Of a stretch of 64,000 nucleotides of DNA, positions 21,301-29,884 are shown piece by piece. Every line of letters starts with the position of its first letter. The stretch's first letter is position 1. The stretch lies in NCBI RefSeq assembly GCF_003268005.1, contig NZ_CP014213.1, positions 1,116,001 through 1,180,000 on the forward strand, in the 5' to 3' direction. A model generated the notes under the pieces. That model was not told the origin of the DNA. It ran no database searches and saw only the letters and a program-made list of their open reading frames with translations. The position numbers and the translations under genes are program-made. This DNA is from Methanosphaera sp. BMS. GTDB lineage: Archaea; Methanobacteriota; Methanobacteria; Methanobacteriales; Methanobacteriaceae.

Positions 21301-22433
21301 TGGATGGATATTTATATATCTTGTTCATCCGTATGTTATATATGGTTTTATATCCATTCATGAAGAATAAACGCATATGGACGGTTAACGATCGTATAGA
21401 TAATGTGGATGAAAATGGAATGCACCTGTTTAGATATTTGAATAAACAGGATGACGGTATTAAAAAATATTACATTATCAGCAAAGATTGTGAACAGTAC
21501 GATGAACTAAGTAAGGAATTTGACAATCTGTTAATTCACAGATCATTCAAACACAAAATAGTATATCTATTTTCAGAAAAAACAATATCTGCCTTCTTAA
21601 ATGAATCATTCTTTAATCCATTTTGGATTGATGATAATTATGATTACAGAAAACTATATTGTAACCTGATTACTACAGACAGATATTTCTTACAACACGG
21701 CGTAATTTCATGTGACTTGACAAACCATATAAAAAGGTATAAATATAATTTGGCATTGATTGTAACTTCTGCCGATGCCGAACGTCAATCATTCTTTGAT
21801 TTGAAATATAATTATCCTGAAACGGTAGTGCAAGCACTTGGTTTACCTAGATATGATAATTTAACCAGTGATGAAACAAAAAAACAATTAGTCTTTTTAC
21901 CAACTTGGAGATCATATCTAGATAAGGATGAATCATTATTTATTCACTCTGACTATTATCATACAATAAACAGTCTGATTAACAATGATAAGTTACATGA
22001 AATACTGGAAAAATATGATTACGAATTCATATTTAAACCACACCCAGAGCTTATCAAGCACATGGACAAATTTGACAATAAAGGATATTATAAAGATGCA
22101 TCCGAAGTCTCTTTCCAGGACATATTCCGTGAATCATCATTATTAATCAGTGATTTTTCATCGGTAGTATTTGATTTTGTATACTTGAAAAAACCAATAA
22201 TATACTATCAACCTAATGATGATTATCATTTCGATGAAGCCTACTTCGATTATGAAAGCATGGGATTTGGTGAAGTAATTAAAGATGAAAATGAGTTAAT
22301 TGAATTAATAGAACGTTACTTTAAGAAAAACTGTGAAATGGACGTTAAATATAAAGAAAGAGTAGATACCTTCTTCAAATATAACGATAAAAATAATTGT
22401 AAAAGAGTATATGAATGGATTAGGGACAATTAA
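18315..22433 (+). CDS. Two-unit GT2 glycosyltransferase fused to a TagF-like glycerophosphotransferase
   Basis: The start is TTG at 18315, supported by GGGGAG eight bases upstream; the product has 1372 residues. GT2 unit 1 (about residues 5-230) has lost key sites (LFNNNSTDNS, NFLNADDFIS). Unit 2 (about 490-720) keeps FLDSDDYLS, but its first acidic strand reads VNDCKNR, so its activity is uncertain. Beta-rich modules follow each unit (HRIC near 340, HKIW near 835). The C-terminal GPT domain (about 1010-1372) has QHGVISCDL, PTWRSYL, FKPHPEL and SDFSSVVFDF. No membrane segment is seen. It is a close paralogue of the proteins at 22445 and 27136, and lies 11 bases before the former in the same orientation. 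A polyol-phosphate polymerase or linkage enzyme is the likeliest role. Confidence 0.88.
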   Translation: MYKKFKFSIIIIFNNNEQHLKKAITSILNQSMNFKRNIQLILFNNNSTDNSKIIALDFYEKYPNNIQYIEQNEFDEKKAKISALSYVDGEYINFLNADDFISRNSLENIYNLFKQNEKVDIISLPITCIGIKMDFSLLNYFKGNFIDLTETPNIPYLHFNSLFIKSNIIEKRNLRSDLNSFQEEIIISNLFLNKPLIGFGNGIYYLRINYDLISNCKMKYLNKSFYYEKLNQYESIINHCLFTKNEIPPFLQYMVLYHLQYLIKKYNNNLFDSEDGLNQFTNKITSILTNFSQKLISEDEYLENNIKNFLIYLKNDKKLEYQPIQNNVLIKSNEYIIDKLNNHRICLNDLQINKEELIINGFFTSNFPNNDINIYTIIDNERYMIKKIGNYIYNNNSLNGNINYLSQEWSYTYDFQANIPIKKIRESEVFFELVYDNHIESAVIPEISADNQIIKSLNENTKDKLDLYMYLDKKKLLVLPYTSVLNKNKSFKFSIVMAINTEKYIKEALNSVINQNIGFEENVQLILVNDCKNRLLDSILSSYKNQYPENIITLSTDNKGVSFARNAGLIYAEGEYINFLDSDDYLSENCLNDVYKFFENKKTEIDVISIPMEYFDREEKPHELNYKYSKTRVINLDKTPNNIQQSIASSFIKKEVLKKYSFDDELVTSEDALMINLILLEKRKYGVVDNATYYFRRRFSEDAITDIVKDDKRFYTPRLEHFHKYLIDYCTQKYKKVPEFIQFMLVSDLEGIFSIPEFDIFDDETEKEEFWSYFDSQGYNLFNYISDKAISKNRNINRNIKSYFRYLKQGSYEIIKNKNDIVVMKTGKYTIDTLNKHKIWFDIIDFRKEKLIMSGHMVSNFASDSIKIRLVKDGVDYQYYDCEFIEYSQPDRMNVKYLGIDWVYDYNFNVTVPLKDIYNVNLHYEVIYDENDVETIFTPGIGFRVPSGLTEFNTYFVKGSRIIFYRYKTIFIRPYSYSSMLKHEKYDMRLIKESKLDGYLYILFIRMLYMVLYPFMKNKRIWTVNDRIDNVDENGMHLFRYLNKQDDGIKKYYIISKDCEQYDELSKEFDNLLIHRSFKHKIVYLFSEKTISAFLNESFFNPFWIDDNYDYRKLYCNLITTDRYFLQHGVISCDLTNHIKRYKYNLALIVTSADAERQSFFDLKYNYPETVVQALGLPRYDNLTSDETKKQLVFLPTWRSYLDKDESLFIHSDYYHTINSLINNDKLHEILEKYDYEFIFKPHPELIKHMDKFDNKGYYKDASEVSFQDIFRESSLLISDFSSVVFDFVYLKKPIIYYQPNDDYHFDEAYFDYESMGFGEVIKDENELIELIERYFKKNCEMDVKYKERVDTFFKYNDKNNCKRVYEWIRDN

Positions 22434-22444
22434 CAGGTGTTAAT

Positions 22445-25080
22445 ATGGATAATGATAATTATAATGTAATGAATGATTTTAAATTTACGGTTTTCTTACA
22501 GATTAAAACAAATGCAAATTTAAAATATTCCCTTGAATCCATCTTAAATCAAACATTGCCCTTTGAAAAAAATATCCAGATTATAATATTAAATCAGTCA
22601 AACGATAAGAATACTGACAAAACAATATTAGAATATTATAATAGATATCCTTCAAATATTTTATTATATTCGGATACAACATCCCCCATATATGACCTTT
22701 ACAAAAAAACTTCAAACTTATCGAAGGAAAATATTGTGTTTTTATTAATTCAAACGATTACATAGATAAATCAACATTAGAAAATGTATATGATTTTTAT
22801 AAAAAAAATGGAAAATCAATCAATATCGTTACAATCCCATATGTTTACTTTGGTAAATTTAACAAAGATCATGAATTAAATTATAAATTTACAGAAAATA
22901 CAGTATTGGATTTAAAAGAATCACCTAATAATCCCTTATTTTCATTGAATTCCACAATTATACTATCGGAAATATTTAAAAAATTCATTGATTCAAAAAG
23001 TATTGACAACGATTTTATATTGTTAAATTCAATCTTATCCATTGATGAACGATACGGCCTTGTTTCATGTGATAATTATTATAAAAGAAAATCGTATGAT
23101 GATGAAAAAACAATAGACGCTAATAACATTATCAAAGAACTAAATAATATTCAAGAATTTACTACTAAAGAGGATAATAAATCATACAGCTTCTTAAAAT
23201 ATTCATTAATTTATTATATAATGGATTTGATTAGAAATGAAGAGTTAAATAATCTGAAAATAAATGAAACAAATAAAATTTCCAGTGAAATTCAGAATAT
23301 TTTACAAAACATTGACGAGGATTACATTGCAACAAATCCAAATGTTAATTTCCGTTATAAAAGTTTTATCATGTACCTGAAAAATTCTAATCGACAATTA
23401 GAATTATCTGATTCGGAGAATAAATTATATTTAAAAACCGGAACTTTCCAGATAGATGAACTTTCAAATCATAGAATCTGGTTAGACATAGTTGAAATTA
23501 ACAATGATACTCTAAATATTTCCGGCTTATTTAATACCCATTATGATTCAAAATTTATTGAAATACGAGCTATTATTGAGAGTCATGACAAAAAAACCGT
23601 TAATACTTGCAGACAAATATTCTATCCTCAAAATGAACGAAAAGATGTGCACTATTTATCCATCCCTTGGATGTATAGATATAATTTTAACGTAGATATT
23701 CCTATTGAAAATTTACATAAAACAAGAATATCCTTCGAAATTCTTTATTCGGATAATGAAGTTGAATATTCCTTTAACCCATTAATCGAGTTTAGATTAA
23801 CTACTTATTTATCTGAATTAGGTATTTATTATGTAAAAGAACCTTACATATTGTTGCATGATAGTAAATCCATTTCAATAATAAAATATTCTTTCTTTAA
23901 GATGTTCAAATTAGAACTTAGAAATATTCTTAGAATATTTAGGTCTAATGAAAAACATAAAATTAACGCTTGTTTAATGAGAACATTTTATTTGATGATA
24001 TATCCCTTTATGAAAAAGAAAGAAATATGGCTAATAAATGATCGTATTGATAACGCTGATGATAATGCAAAACACTTATTCAAATACGCTTGTAAACAAA
24101 AAGATGCTATCGATAAATATTTTATAATCGATAAAGATACTGATGATTATAATGAACTAAAAAAAATAAGTCCAAATATCCTTAAATACAGATCTTTCAA
24201 ACATAAAATATTATATCTGTTTTCATCAAAAAGAATTTCTTCATTTTTAAATGAAGCCTTTTTCAATCCTTACTATAATCAAAAGGAATATGATGATAGA
24301 AAATTATATAATAACTTAGTCGTCTCACCACGTTATTTCTTACAACATGGCGTGATTTCATGTGATTTAACAAAGCATGTTAAACGATATAATCATAATT
24401 TACGATTGATAGTTACATCTGCAGACCCTGAAAGACAATCATTTTATGATTTGGATTATAACTATCCTCCAGGTGTTGTTCAAGCGTTGGGTCTTCCTCG
24501 GTATGATAATTTGAAGCTCTTGGATAAGAAGAGAATAGTGTTGTTTATTCCTTCTTGGAGGTCTTATTTGGATAAGAATGAGGAGTTATTGATTAACTCG
24601 GATTATTTTAAATCTATTGTTTCTTTAATAGAAAATAAAGAATTCCGGGAATTATTGGATAAAACGGGGTATAAATTTGTTTTCAAGCCCCATCCTGAAT
24701 TGGTTAAACACGTCAGTTTGTTTGAAAATGAATCGGTAATAATAGATGTGGACTCTTCGTTCCAACAGTTATTCGGTGAATCAAGCATTTTAATCAGTGA
24801 TTTTTCATCAGTAATATTTGATTTTGCGTATCTGAAAAAGCCAGTGATTTATTATCAACCTAATGATGATTATCATTATGAAAAAGGTTACTTTGATTAT
24901 GAGACTATGGGATTTGGTAAAGTAGTAACAGACGAAAATAAATTAATAGAATTAATAAGCAATTATATTGACAATGACTGTGAAATGGAAACTGAATATC
25001 AAAATAGAGTAGATAAATTTTTCAAGTACCATGATCAAGATAATTCAAAAAGAGTCTACAAATGGATTAAAGATAATTGA
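22445..25080 (+). pseudogene. GT2-glycerophosphotransferase gene with a frameshift in the GT2 part
   Basis: The reading frame opens at 22445 (AGGTG ribosome site), runs 106 codons and stops at 22765. The homologous sequence continues in another frame from about 22745 to 25080. The break is at a run of five T at 22739-22743; adding one T restores an INSNDYIDKSTLEN segment and gives 878 residues, the same length as the paralogue at 27136-29772. The GT2 domain also lacks its acidic motifs (ILNQSNDKN, INSNDY), so it was probably inactive already. The beta module and the GPT domain (about residues 525-878, with QHGVISCDL, PSWRSYL, FKPHPEL, SDFSSVIFDF) look intact. The frameshift could be real decay, phase variation at the T run, or a base-calling error. 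Confidence 0.75.
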
Positions 25081-25242
25081 AGATAGATATTATAAATAAA
25101 TTAACATAAAATGGTTTAATCATTATCAAAAAAAGAATATAATATAAAGTAATATCATTTTTTTCTGTCCAAATAAATAGTATAAATGAAATAATATAAA
25201 TAGAATATTGTTGAAAAATATATTATAATGGGAGGAATTGAT

Positions 25243-25683
25243 TTGAATAAAAAAATATTAGCTATTATAGCTGCAATAGTTATTATTGCATTATTGATAT
25301 TTGGATATACAACATATAATAACTTAGAAAAGACCAAATTTGCTTCTTCATCAGTCACAGTACCAAATGGTTATAAAGTAGCAAATACTACTGATAATTC
25401 AATCATCTTAAAAAATAATAAAACAAAAATTGTTATTGAAGAAACTAAAGATAGTGCGAATGGATTAACAGAAAAATATAAAGCCCAACATGAAAATCAG
25501 ACTGTCGAAATTAAAGACATAAAAATTAATAATACACCAGTGAAAGCAGTATATTTAAAAAATTCCGAAAATAAAACAGTGAAAAAGATATGTTACTATA
25601 CAAATAAGGATAAAACATATATAATACAATTTAATAATTATGATAGACCAGCTATTTACACAATACTAAGAACACTGGGATAA
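25243..25683 (+). CDS. Small membrane-anchored exported protein, unknown function
   Basis: An ATG exists at 25228, but GGGAGG at 25230-25235 is best placed for the TTG at 25243, giving about 146 residues starting MNKKILAIIAAIV. Residues about 4-24 form one hydrophobic segment, followed by an outside domain with ASSSVTVPNGYKVAN. The same layout, with a hydrophobic N-terminus followed by SSV-x-(V/I)P-(N/D)-G-(Y/F), appears in the protein at 61416-61880 and, less clearly, at 62019-62534, suggesting one family of small surface proteins. It stands alone on the plus strand after the GT-GPT pair. Function unknown. Confidence 0.75.
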   Translation: MNKKILAIIAAIVIIALLIFGYTTYNNLEKTKFASSSVTVPNGYKVANTTDNSIILKNNKTKIVIEETKDSANGLTEKYKAQHENQTVEIKDIKINNTPVKAVYLKNSENKTVKKICYYTNKDKTYIIQFNNYDRPAIYTILRTLG

Positions 25684-25995
25684 CACATAAAATAATTAAT
25701 TATCCCTTAATTTACTTTTTTTATTAATTTTGGTTTATTAAAACTTTTTTTGTTTTTTGGATGAATAAAATAATCATTAATATTATTCCCTTGAAATTTT
25801 GTTATGTCTAATGTGTGAAATACATTCATTAAAACAGTTAATATAAACATGATTCCACCCCTTAGATTACTAAAAAAAACTAAAACTGACTTTTTTTCTA
25901 CTTATCCATTAATAAACATTTCGAATACTGATAATTATATTAATTATGAAGAATAAACATCTGCTATATAATACTTTTATGTAGAGGTTTTTCTC
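25684..25995. other. Intergenic region with one small-ORF candidate
   Basis: This 312-base gap separates two plus-strand genes. It contains the candidate minus-strand small gene at 25707-25850 and, near 25975, the GAGG ribosome site of the acyltransferase gene. Nothing else is seen. Confidence 0.4.
25707..25850 (-). CDS. Candidate 47-residue small protein
   Basis: An ATG at 25850 is preceded by a strong ribosome site, GGGGTGG (25855-25861), four bases away, and opens 47 codons to TAA at 25707. The product starts MFILTVLMNVFHTLDITK and ends in a Lys/Asn-rich tail. No family is recognised. The good ribosome site is the main support; the short length makes chance occurrence possible. Confidence 0.3.
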   Translation of the reverse strand: MFILTVLMNVFHTLDITKFQGNNINDYFIHPKNKKSFNKPKLIKKVN

Positions 25996-26781
25996 ATGGA
26001 TATAGTAAAAAAAGATAATGATAACAACTTAATAATAGGTGAAGAACCAGAATTGATAAAAAGTTCAATCACATTCAACGGTAAAAATAATCGTTTAATC
26101 TGTGAAGAAGGAGTTGCTTTAAAAAATTCCAAAATAAAATTTTCAGGTGATAATTCCATAATTTATTTAGGTAAACCTAGAGGTAATTTACAATTACACG
26201 TCCCCATATATAGTAATTCCGTTTTATTTATTGATAAATTTACAAAAACTAATGGATTATTACATTTACTTTTATCTGAAGGAAAAAATATCATAATGGG
26301 AAAACATTGTTTGTTCTCATTTGACATATGGTTTAGATTAGCAGATCCTCATTTAATCTACAGTTCCAATAACAAAAAGAGAATAAACTTTAGTAAGAGT
26401 ATATACTTTGGAGATCATATATGGGTAGGTCAGGATGTATTAATTATGAAAGGAACAAAAGTAGGTTCAGGAAGTATTATTGGAGCTAAATCTCTCATAT
26501 CAAACAAAGAAATTAAATCAAATAGTATTTGGGCAGGAAATCCAGCTAAAGAAATTAACAGCGATATTTTTTGGGACATAGAACATGTACATAACTATAA
26601 AAAGGAAGATACGGAAAAATCATTATATTTTGATGATGACCATTGGATTTATGAAGAAGATGGTTTTACCTTAAATATGGATGATATTGAAAACAATTTA
26701 CAAAATATGAATGTTGATGAAAAAGTAGATTACTTAATTAAACTAAGTAACATTAATATTAAAAATCGTTTTTATATATAA
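25996..26781 (+). CDS. Hexapeptide-repeat (left-handed beta-helix) acyltransferase
   Basis: The 261-residue protein shows a turn-rich region ending in a clear hexapeptide block, GDHIWVGQDVLIMKGTKVG, followed by SGSIIGAKSLISN and WAGNPAKEI (about residues 140-190), typical of acetyl- and succinyltransferases that modify sugars. The His of GDHIWVG is in the position expected for the catalytic base. Residues 195-261 are an acidic helical tail. Ribosome site GAGG is at 25984. In this island it probably O-acylates a surface-glycan sugar, complementing the SGNH esterase gene at 10041. The substrate is unknown. Confidence 0.82.
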   Translation: MDIVKKDNDNNLIIGEEPELIKSSITFNGKNNRLICEEGVALKNSKIKFSGDNSIIYLGKPRGNLQLHVPIYSNSVLFIDKFTKTNGLLHLLLSEGKNIIMGKHCLFSFDIWFRLADPHLIYSSNNKKRINFSKSIYFGDHIWVGQDVLIMKGTKVGSGSIIGAKSLISNKEIKSNSIWAGNPAKEINSDIFWDIEHVHNYKKEDTEKSLYFDDDHWIYEEDGFTLNMDDIENNLQNMNVDEKVDYLIKLSNINIKNRFYI

Positions 26782-27135
26782 ATAAGTATTTTAAATTATC
26801 TCCTTAAATTATTTTAAAATATTAATATTTTTTGTAAAGCTCTTTCAAATGTTTGAAGACATTTGTTTGCTAAATAACATCAAATCCATAGAAAAAAATT
26901 ATTGGATAGTTCTTGATAACAACAGTACATTTTTAAAAGTATTCCCTCCATTATTCCTATTTTTTGTTTAAGATGCTGATTAAATACCAAATAACTAATT
27001 TTTTCCCTGCACAAAATAAATTATGAGTTAAATCTGCTAACAAGAAATATAGAACATAAAACAAGATAACGAAAAAAAATTAATAAATCTATTAAATACA
27101 ATGAAAATATTTAATAATGTATAAATTATTGGAAA
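26782..27135. terminator. Intergenic region between convergent genes, with a hairpin
   Basis: This 354-base gap lies between convergent genes. CAAATGT/ACATTTG with a 6-base loop (26846-26865) followed by TTTG is a possible terminator for the acyltransferase gene. A 40-codon frame starts inside that hairpin at 26849 but has no ribosome site and is not called as a gene. Confidence 0.35.
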
Positions 27136-29772
27136 TTAGCTATCATTTAATATCCACTCATATACTCTTTTACAATTGTTTTTATCAGTATATTTAAAAA
27201 ATATATCTACCCTTTTTATATACTTTTCATCCATTTGACAGTTTCTATCGATTATTTCCTGAATTTCAACAATCAATTTATCTTCACTCTTTATGACTGA
27301 ACCAAATCCATGTACCTCATATTTAAAGTATCCTTCCTTATAATGGTAGTCATCATCTTTTTGATAGTATATTACTGGTTTTTTAAGATATGCGAAATCA
27401 AAGTATACTGATGAGTAATCGGTAATTAAAATTGATGAATCTCTGAACAATTCTTGATAAGATTCGTTTTTAGATATTTTAACATTTTCAGGTACTTCAA
27501 GTAAGTTGATATAATCATTCAGTTCAGGATGTGGCTTAAACACTAAATTATATCCACTTGATTCAAGTAAGTTACCTAATTTTTCACTATTTAAGAAGCT
27601 TTTAAGTGTTTGATAATACTGTGACTGCAAGAATTTTTCCTCGTTAGTTAGTTCAAGTCTCCATGTGGGTGCAAATAGAATTTGTTTTTTTGTATCATTA
27701 GAAGTTAGATTATCAAATCGACAGAACCCTAATGCTTGGATTACATGACTGTCAAAATTATATCCCTCAGCTAAAAATGATTCTCTCTCCATATCAGATA
27801 CACAATCAATTAATGATAAATTCTTATCGTATTTTTTTATAAACTCCGATACATCATCCTTTGTTACTCCATGTTGTAAGAAGTATCTGTATGAAGTTAT
27901 AAGTCCACTGTAAAGTGATGGTGTGAAGTAATGGAATGGATTTATGAAGTTTTCATTTACATAAGATGATATGACCTTTTCAGCAAACAGGTAAAGTATT
28001 TCATGTTTAAATGATCCGAATGCCACTATATTTTTATTTATTTTTTTCATCTGATTATAACTTGGACTATCCTTATTTACAATGAAATATTTCTTTACTC
28101 CATCATCAATATCACAGGAGTATTCAAAGAGTGCCTTTGCATTGTCATCAGCAAAATCAGGCCTATCTGAGTATAGCCATATTCTTTTATTTTTCATGAA
28201 TAGGTAAAGTAAAAAATAAATTATGTGAGTAAATATTGCAATACGATAATATGGTTCCTTGTCGTAGTTTATTCGTTTAATGTTACTTATTTCGTAGCGT
28301 AACATTGATTTAAATGAATATGGTAATACATTAAATTGATTGTTTTTAAATAGTATGATTTTCGAATCTTTTACAAAATATGCACTTGATGTAGATAAGC
28401 CACAACTTTCTCTAAAACTTATATGAGGTATTGATGTAAATTGATTTTGTCCATCATCATATTCAATTTTAAATGATAACTTATCATTTAATGAAACGGA
28501 AATATTGATATCGAAGTTGTAGTTGTACTTCCAGTTTATTCCTAGGTATTTTAGTGTCTGACGTTTAGGATTATTGTACTCAACATACTTTGCATCATAC
28601 TCCTTAACTTCACCATTGGATTCACAAATCACCTTTACTTTCATATTCTTGTTTTCAAAAGATAAATCTATATTACCACTGAAATTTATACACCCTTTTC
28701 TATATTCGACTATATCTAACCATAAAACAACTTCAGAGAAGTCTTCAATATTATAATTCCCAGATTTAACTATTAATGAATTTTCAGATTTGACTGTTGT
28801 AATATCACGATTATTTTTTAGATATACAAAAAATGGCAGAACATGTTCGTCGATGTATTTGTTATCTGTGATACAATCCATGTTTATATAAGTAAGTACT
28901 TTATTTAGTACATTCCAGAATTCATCTAACTCTTCATCATTATCAAAGACTTCAAGAGTGTCCAATTTTAATAACCATTGTAAATCATAAGCAAATAGGT
29001 ATTGGATAAACTTCGGAATATTTCCTTCTTTTTTATTGCAGTAATCAGCCAATTCAATGTAGAAATTCTTTAAACGATTCGTGAAATACTTTTTGTTTTC
29101 CTTCATCATGTCAACCGTACTGCTACCATTTAATCTCTGCCGGTAAAAGTATTCTGCATCATTTACGACACCATACCTCTTTTTATCCAAAAATATTTTA
29201 TTGATAACTAAAGCATCTTCTAGATTAACCAGTTTAGTACTGAATTCATAGTCTTTAATCGAATCATATTTAATAAATGCTGAAGAAGAAGATAATTGAG
29301 GCATATTAGGTTCAATTTCTAAATCTATAACTCTTGTAGTTTTAAATTTATCATTTAATCTGTGTGGTAGGTTAACCCTTTCAAATAAGGTCATTGGAAT
29401 AGCAACCACATCCACTTCATTGAAATGATTTTCAAAAAAGTCATATACTACTTCCAAAGTATTGGTCGATATGTAATCATCACTATCCAAGAAATTTACA
29501 TATTTTCCCTTAGCATACTTGAGTCCATAGTTTCGTGCTGTAGATTGTCCCTGATTTGATTGTGATAGTAATATAATATTTTCAGGATATTTTTCTTGAT
29601 AATCTTTTGCAATATTTAATGAATTATCATTACTTCCATCATCAACAAGTATTAACTGAACATTCTCCTTAAAATTTAATGATTGATTTAAGACTGAGTC
29701 TATGCATTCTGAAAGATAATCTTCAACATTATATACCGCTATTATTATAGAAAATTTATACTGATACTCCAT
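27136..29772 (-). CDS. GT2 glycosyltransferase fused to a TagF-like glycerophosphotransferase
   Basis: The 878-residue protein is the smallest intact example of the locus architecture. Its GT2 domain (about residues 5-230) has intact VDDGSNDNS and FLDSDDYIS. Then come a helical segment (PKFIQYLFAYDLQWLLK), a beta-rich module (about 340-480) and a GPT domain (about 529-878) with QHGVTKDDVS, APTWRLEL, FKPHPEL and TDYSSVYFDF. Both activities look intact. It is transcribed opposite to its two paralogues at 18315 and 22445 and divergently from the GT2 gene at 29885. Expected role: cytoplasmic sugar plus polyol-phosphate transfer in assembly of a surface polymer; the donor is not shown by the sequence. 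Confidence 0.9.
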   Translation of the reverse strand: MEYQYKFSIIIAVYNVEDYLSECIDSVLNQSLNFKENVQLILVDDGSNDNSLNIAKDYQEKYPENIILLSQSNQGQSTARNYGLKYAKGKYVNFLDSDDYISTNTLEVVYDFFENHFNEVDVVAIPMTLFERVNLPHRLNDKFKTTRVIDLEIEPNMPQLSSSSAFIKYDSIKDYEFSTKLVNLEDALVINKIFLDKKRYGVVNDAEYFYRQRLNGSSTVDMMKENKKYFTNRLKNFYIELADYCNKKEGNIPKFIQYLFAYDLQWLLKLDTLEVFDNDEELDEFWNVLNKVLTYINMDCITDNKYIDEHVLPFFVYLKNNRDITTVKSENSLIVKSGNYNIEDFSEVVLWLDIVEYRKGCINFSGNIDLSFENKNMKVKVICESNGEVKEYDAKYVEYNNPKRQTLKYLGINWKYNYNFDINISVSLNDKLSFKIEYDDGQNQFTSIPHISFRESCGLSTSSAYFVKDSKIILFKNNQFNVLPYSFKSMLRYEISNIKRINYDKEPYYRIAIFTHIIYFLLYLFMKNKRIWLYSDRPDFADDNAKALFEYSCDIDDGVKKYFIVNKDSPSYNQMKKINKNIVAFGSFKHEILYLFAEKVISSYVNENFINPFHYFTPSLYSGLITSYRYFLQHGVTKDDVSEFIKKYDKNLSLIDCVSDMERESFLAEGYNFDSHVIQALGFCRFDNLTSNDTKKQILFAPTWRLELTNEEKFLQSQYYQTLKSFLNSEKLGNLLESSGYNLVFKPHPELNDYINLLEVPENVKISKNESYQELFRDSSILITDYSSVYFDFAYLKKPVIYYQKDDDYHYKEGYFKYEVHGFGSVIKSEDKLIVEIQEIIDRNCQMDEKYIKRVDIFFKYTDKNNCKRVYEWILNDS

Positions 29773-29884
29773 TCATTACACACCTGAAAATATTTTAACA
29801 ATAATTATTTATCTATTTTTTCAAAGATATTAAATTTTAAGTATAACAAAAATAATATCATAATGAAATTAATTAAGTGTAAAC

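Noticed and set aside
26849-26971. 40-codon plus-strand frame after the acyltransferase gene
   Set aside because: It starts inside a hairpin, has no ribosome site and no family similarity.
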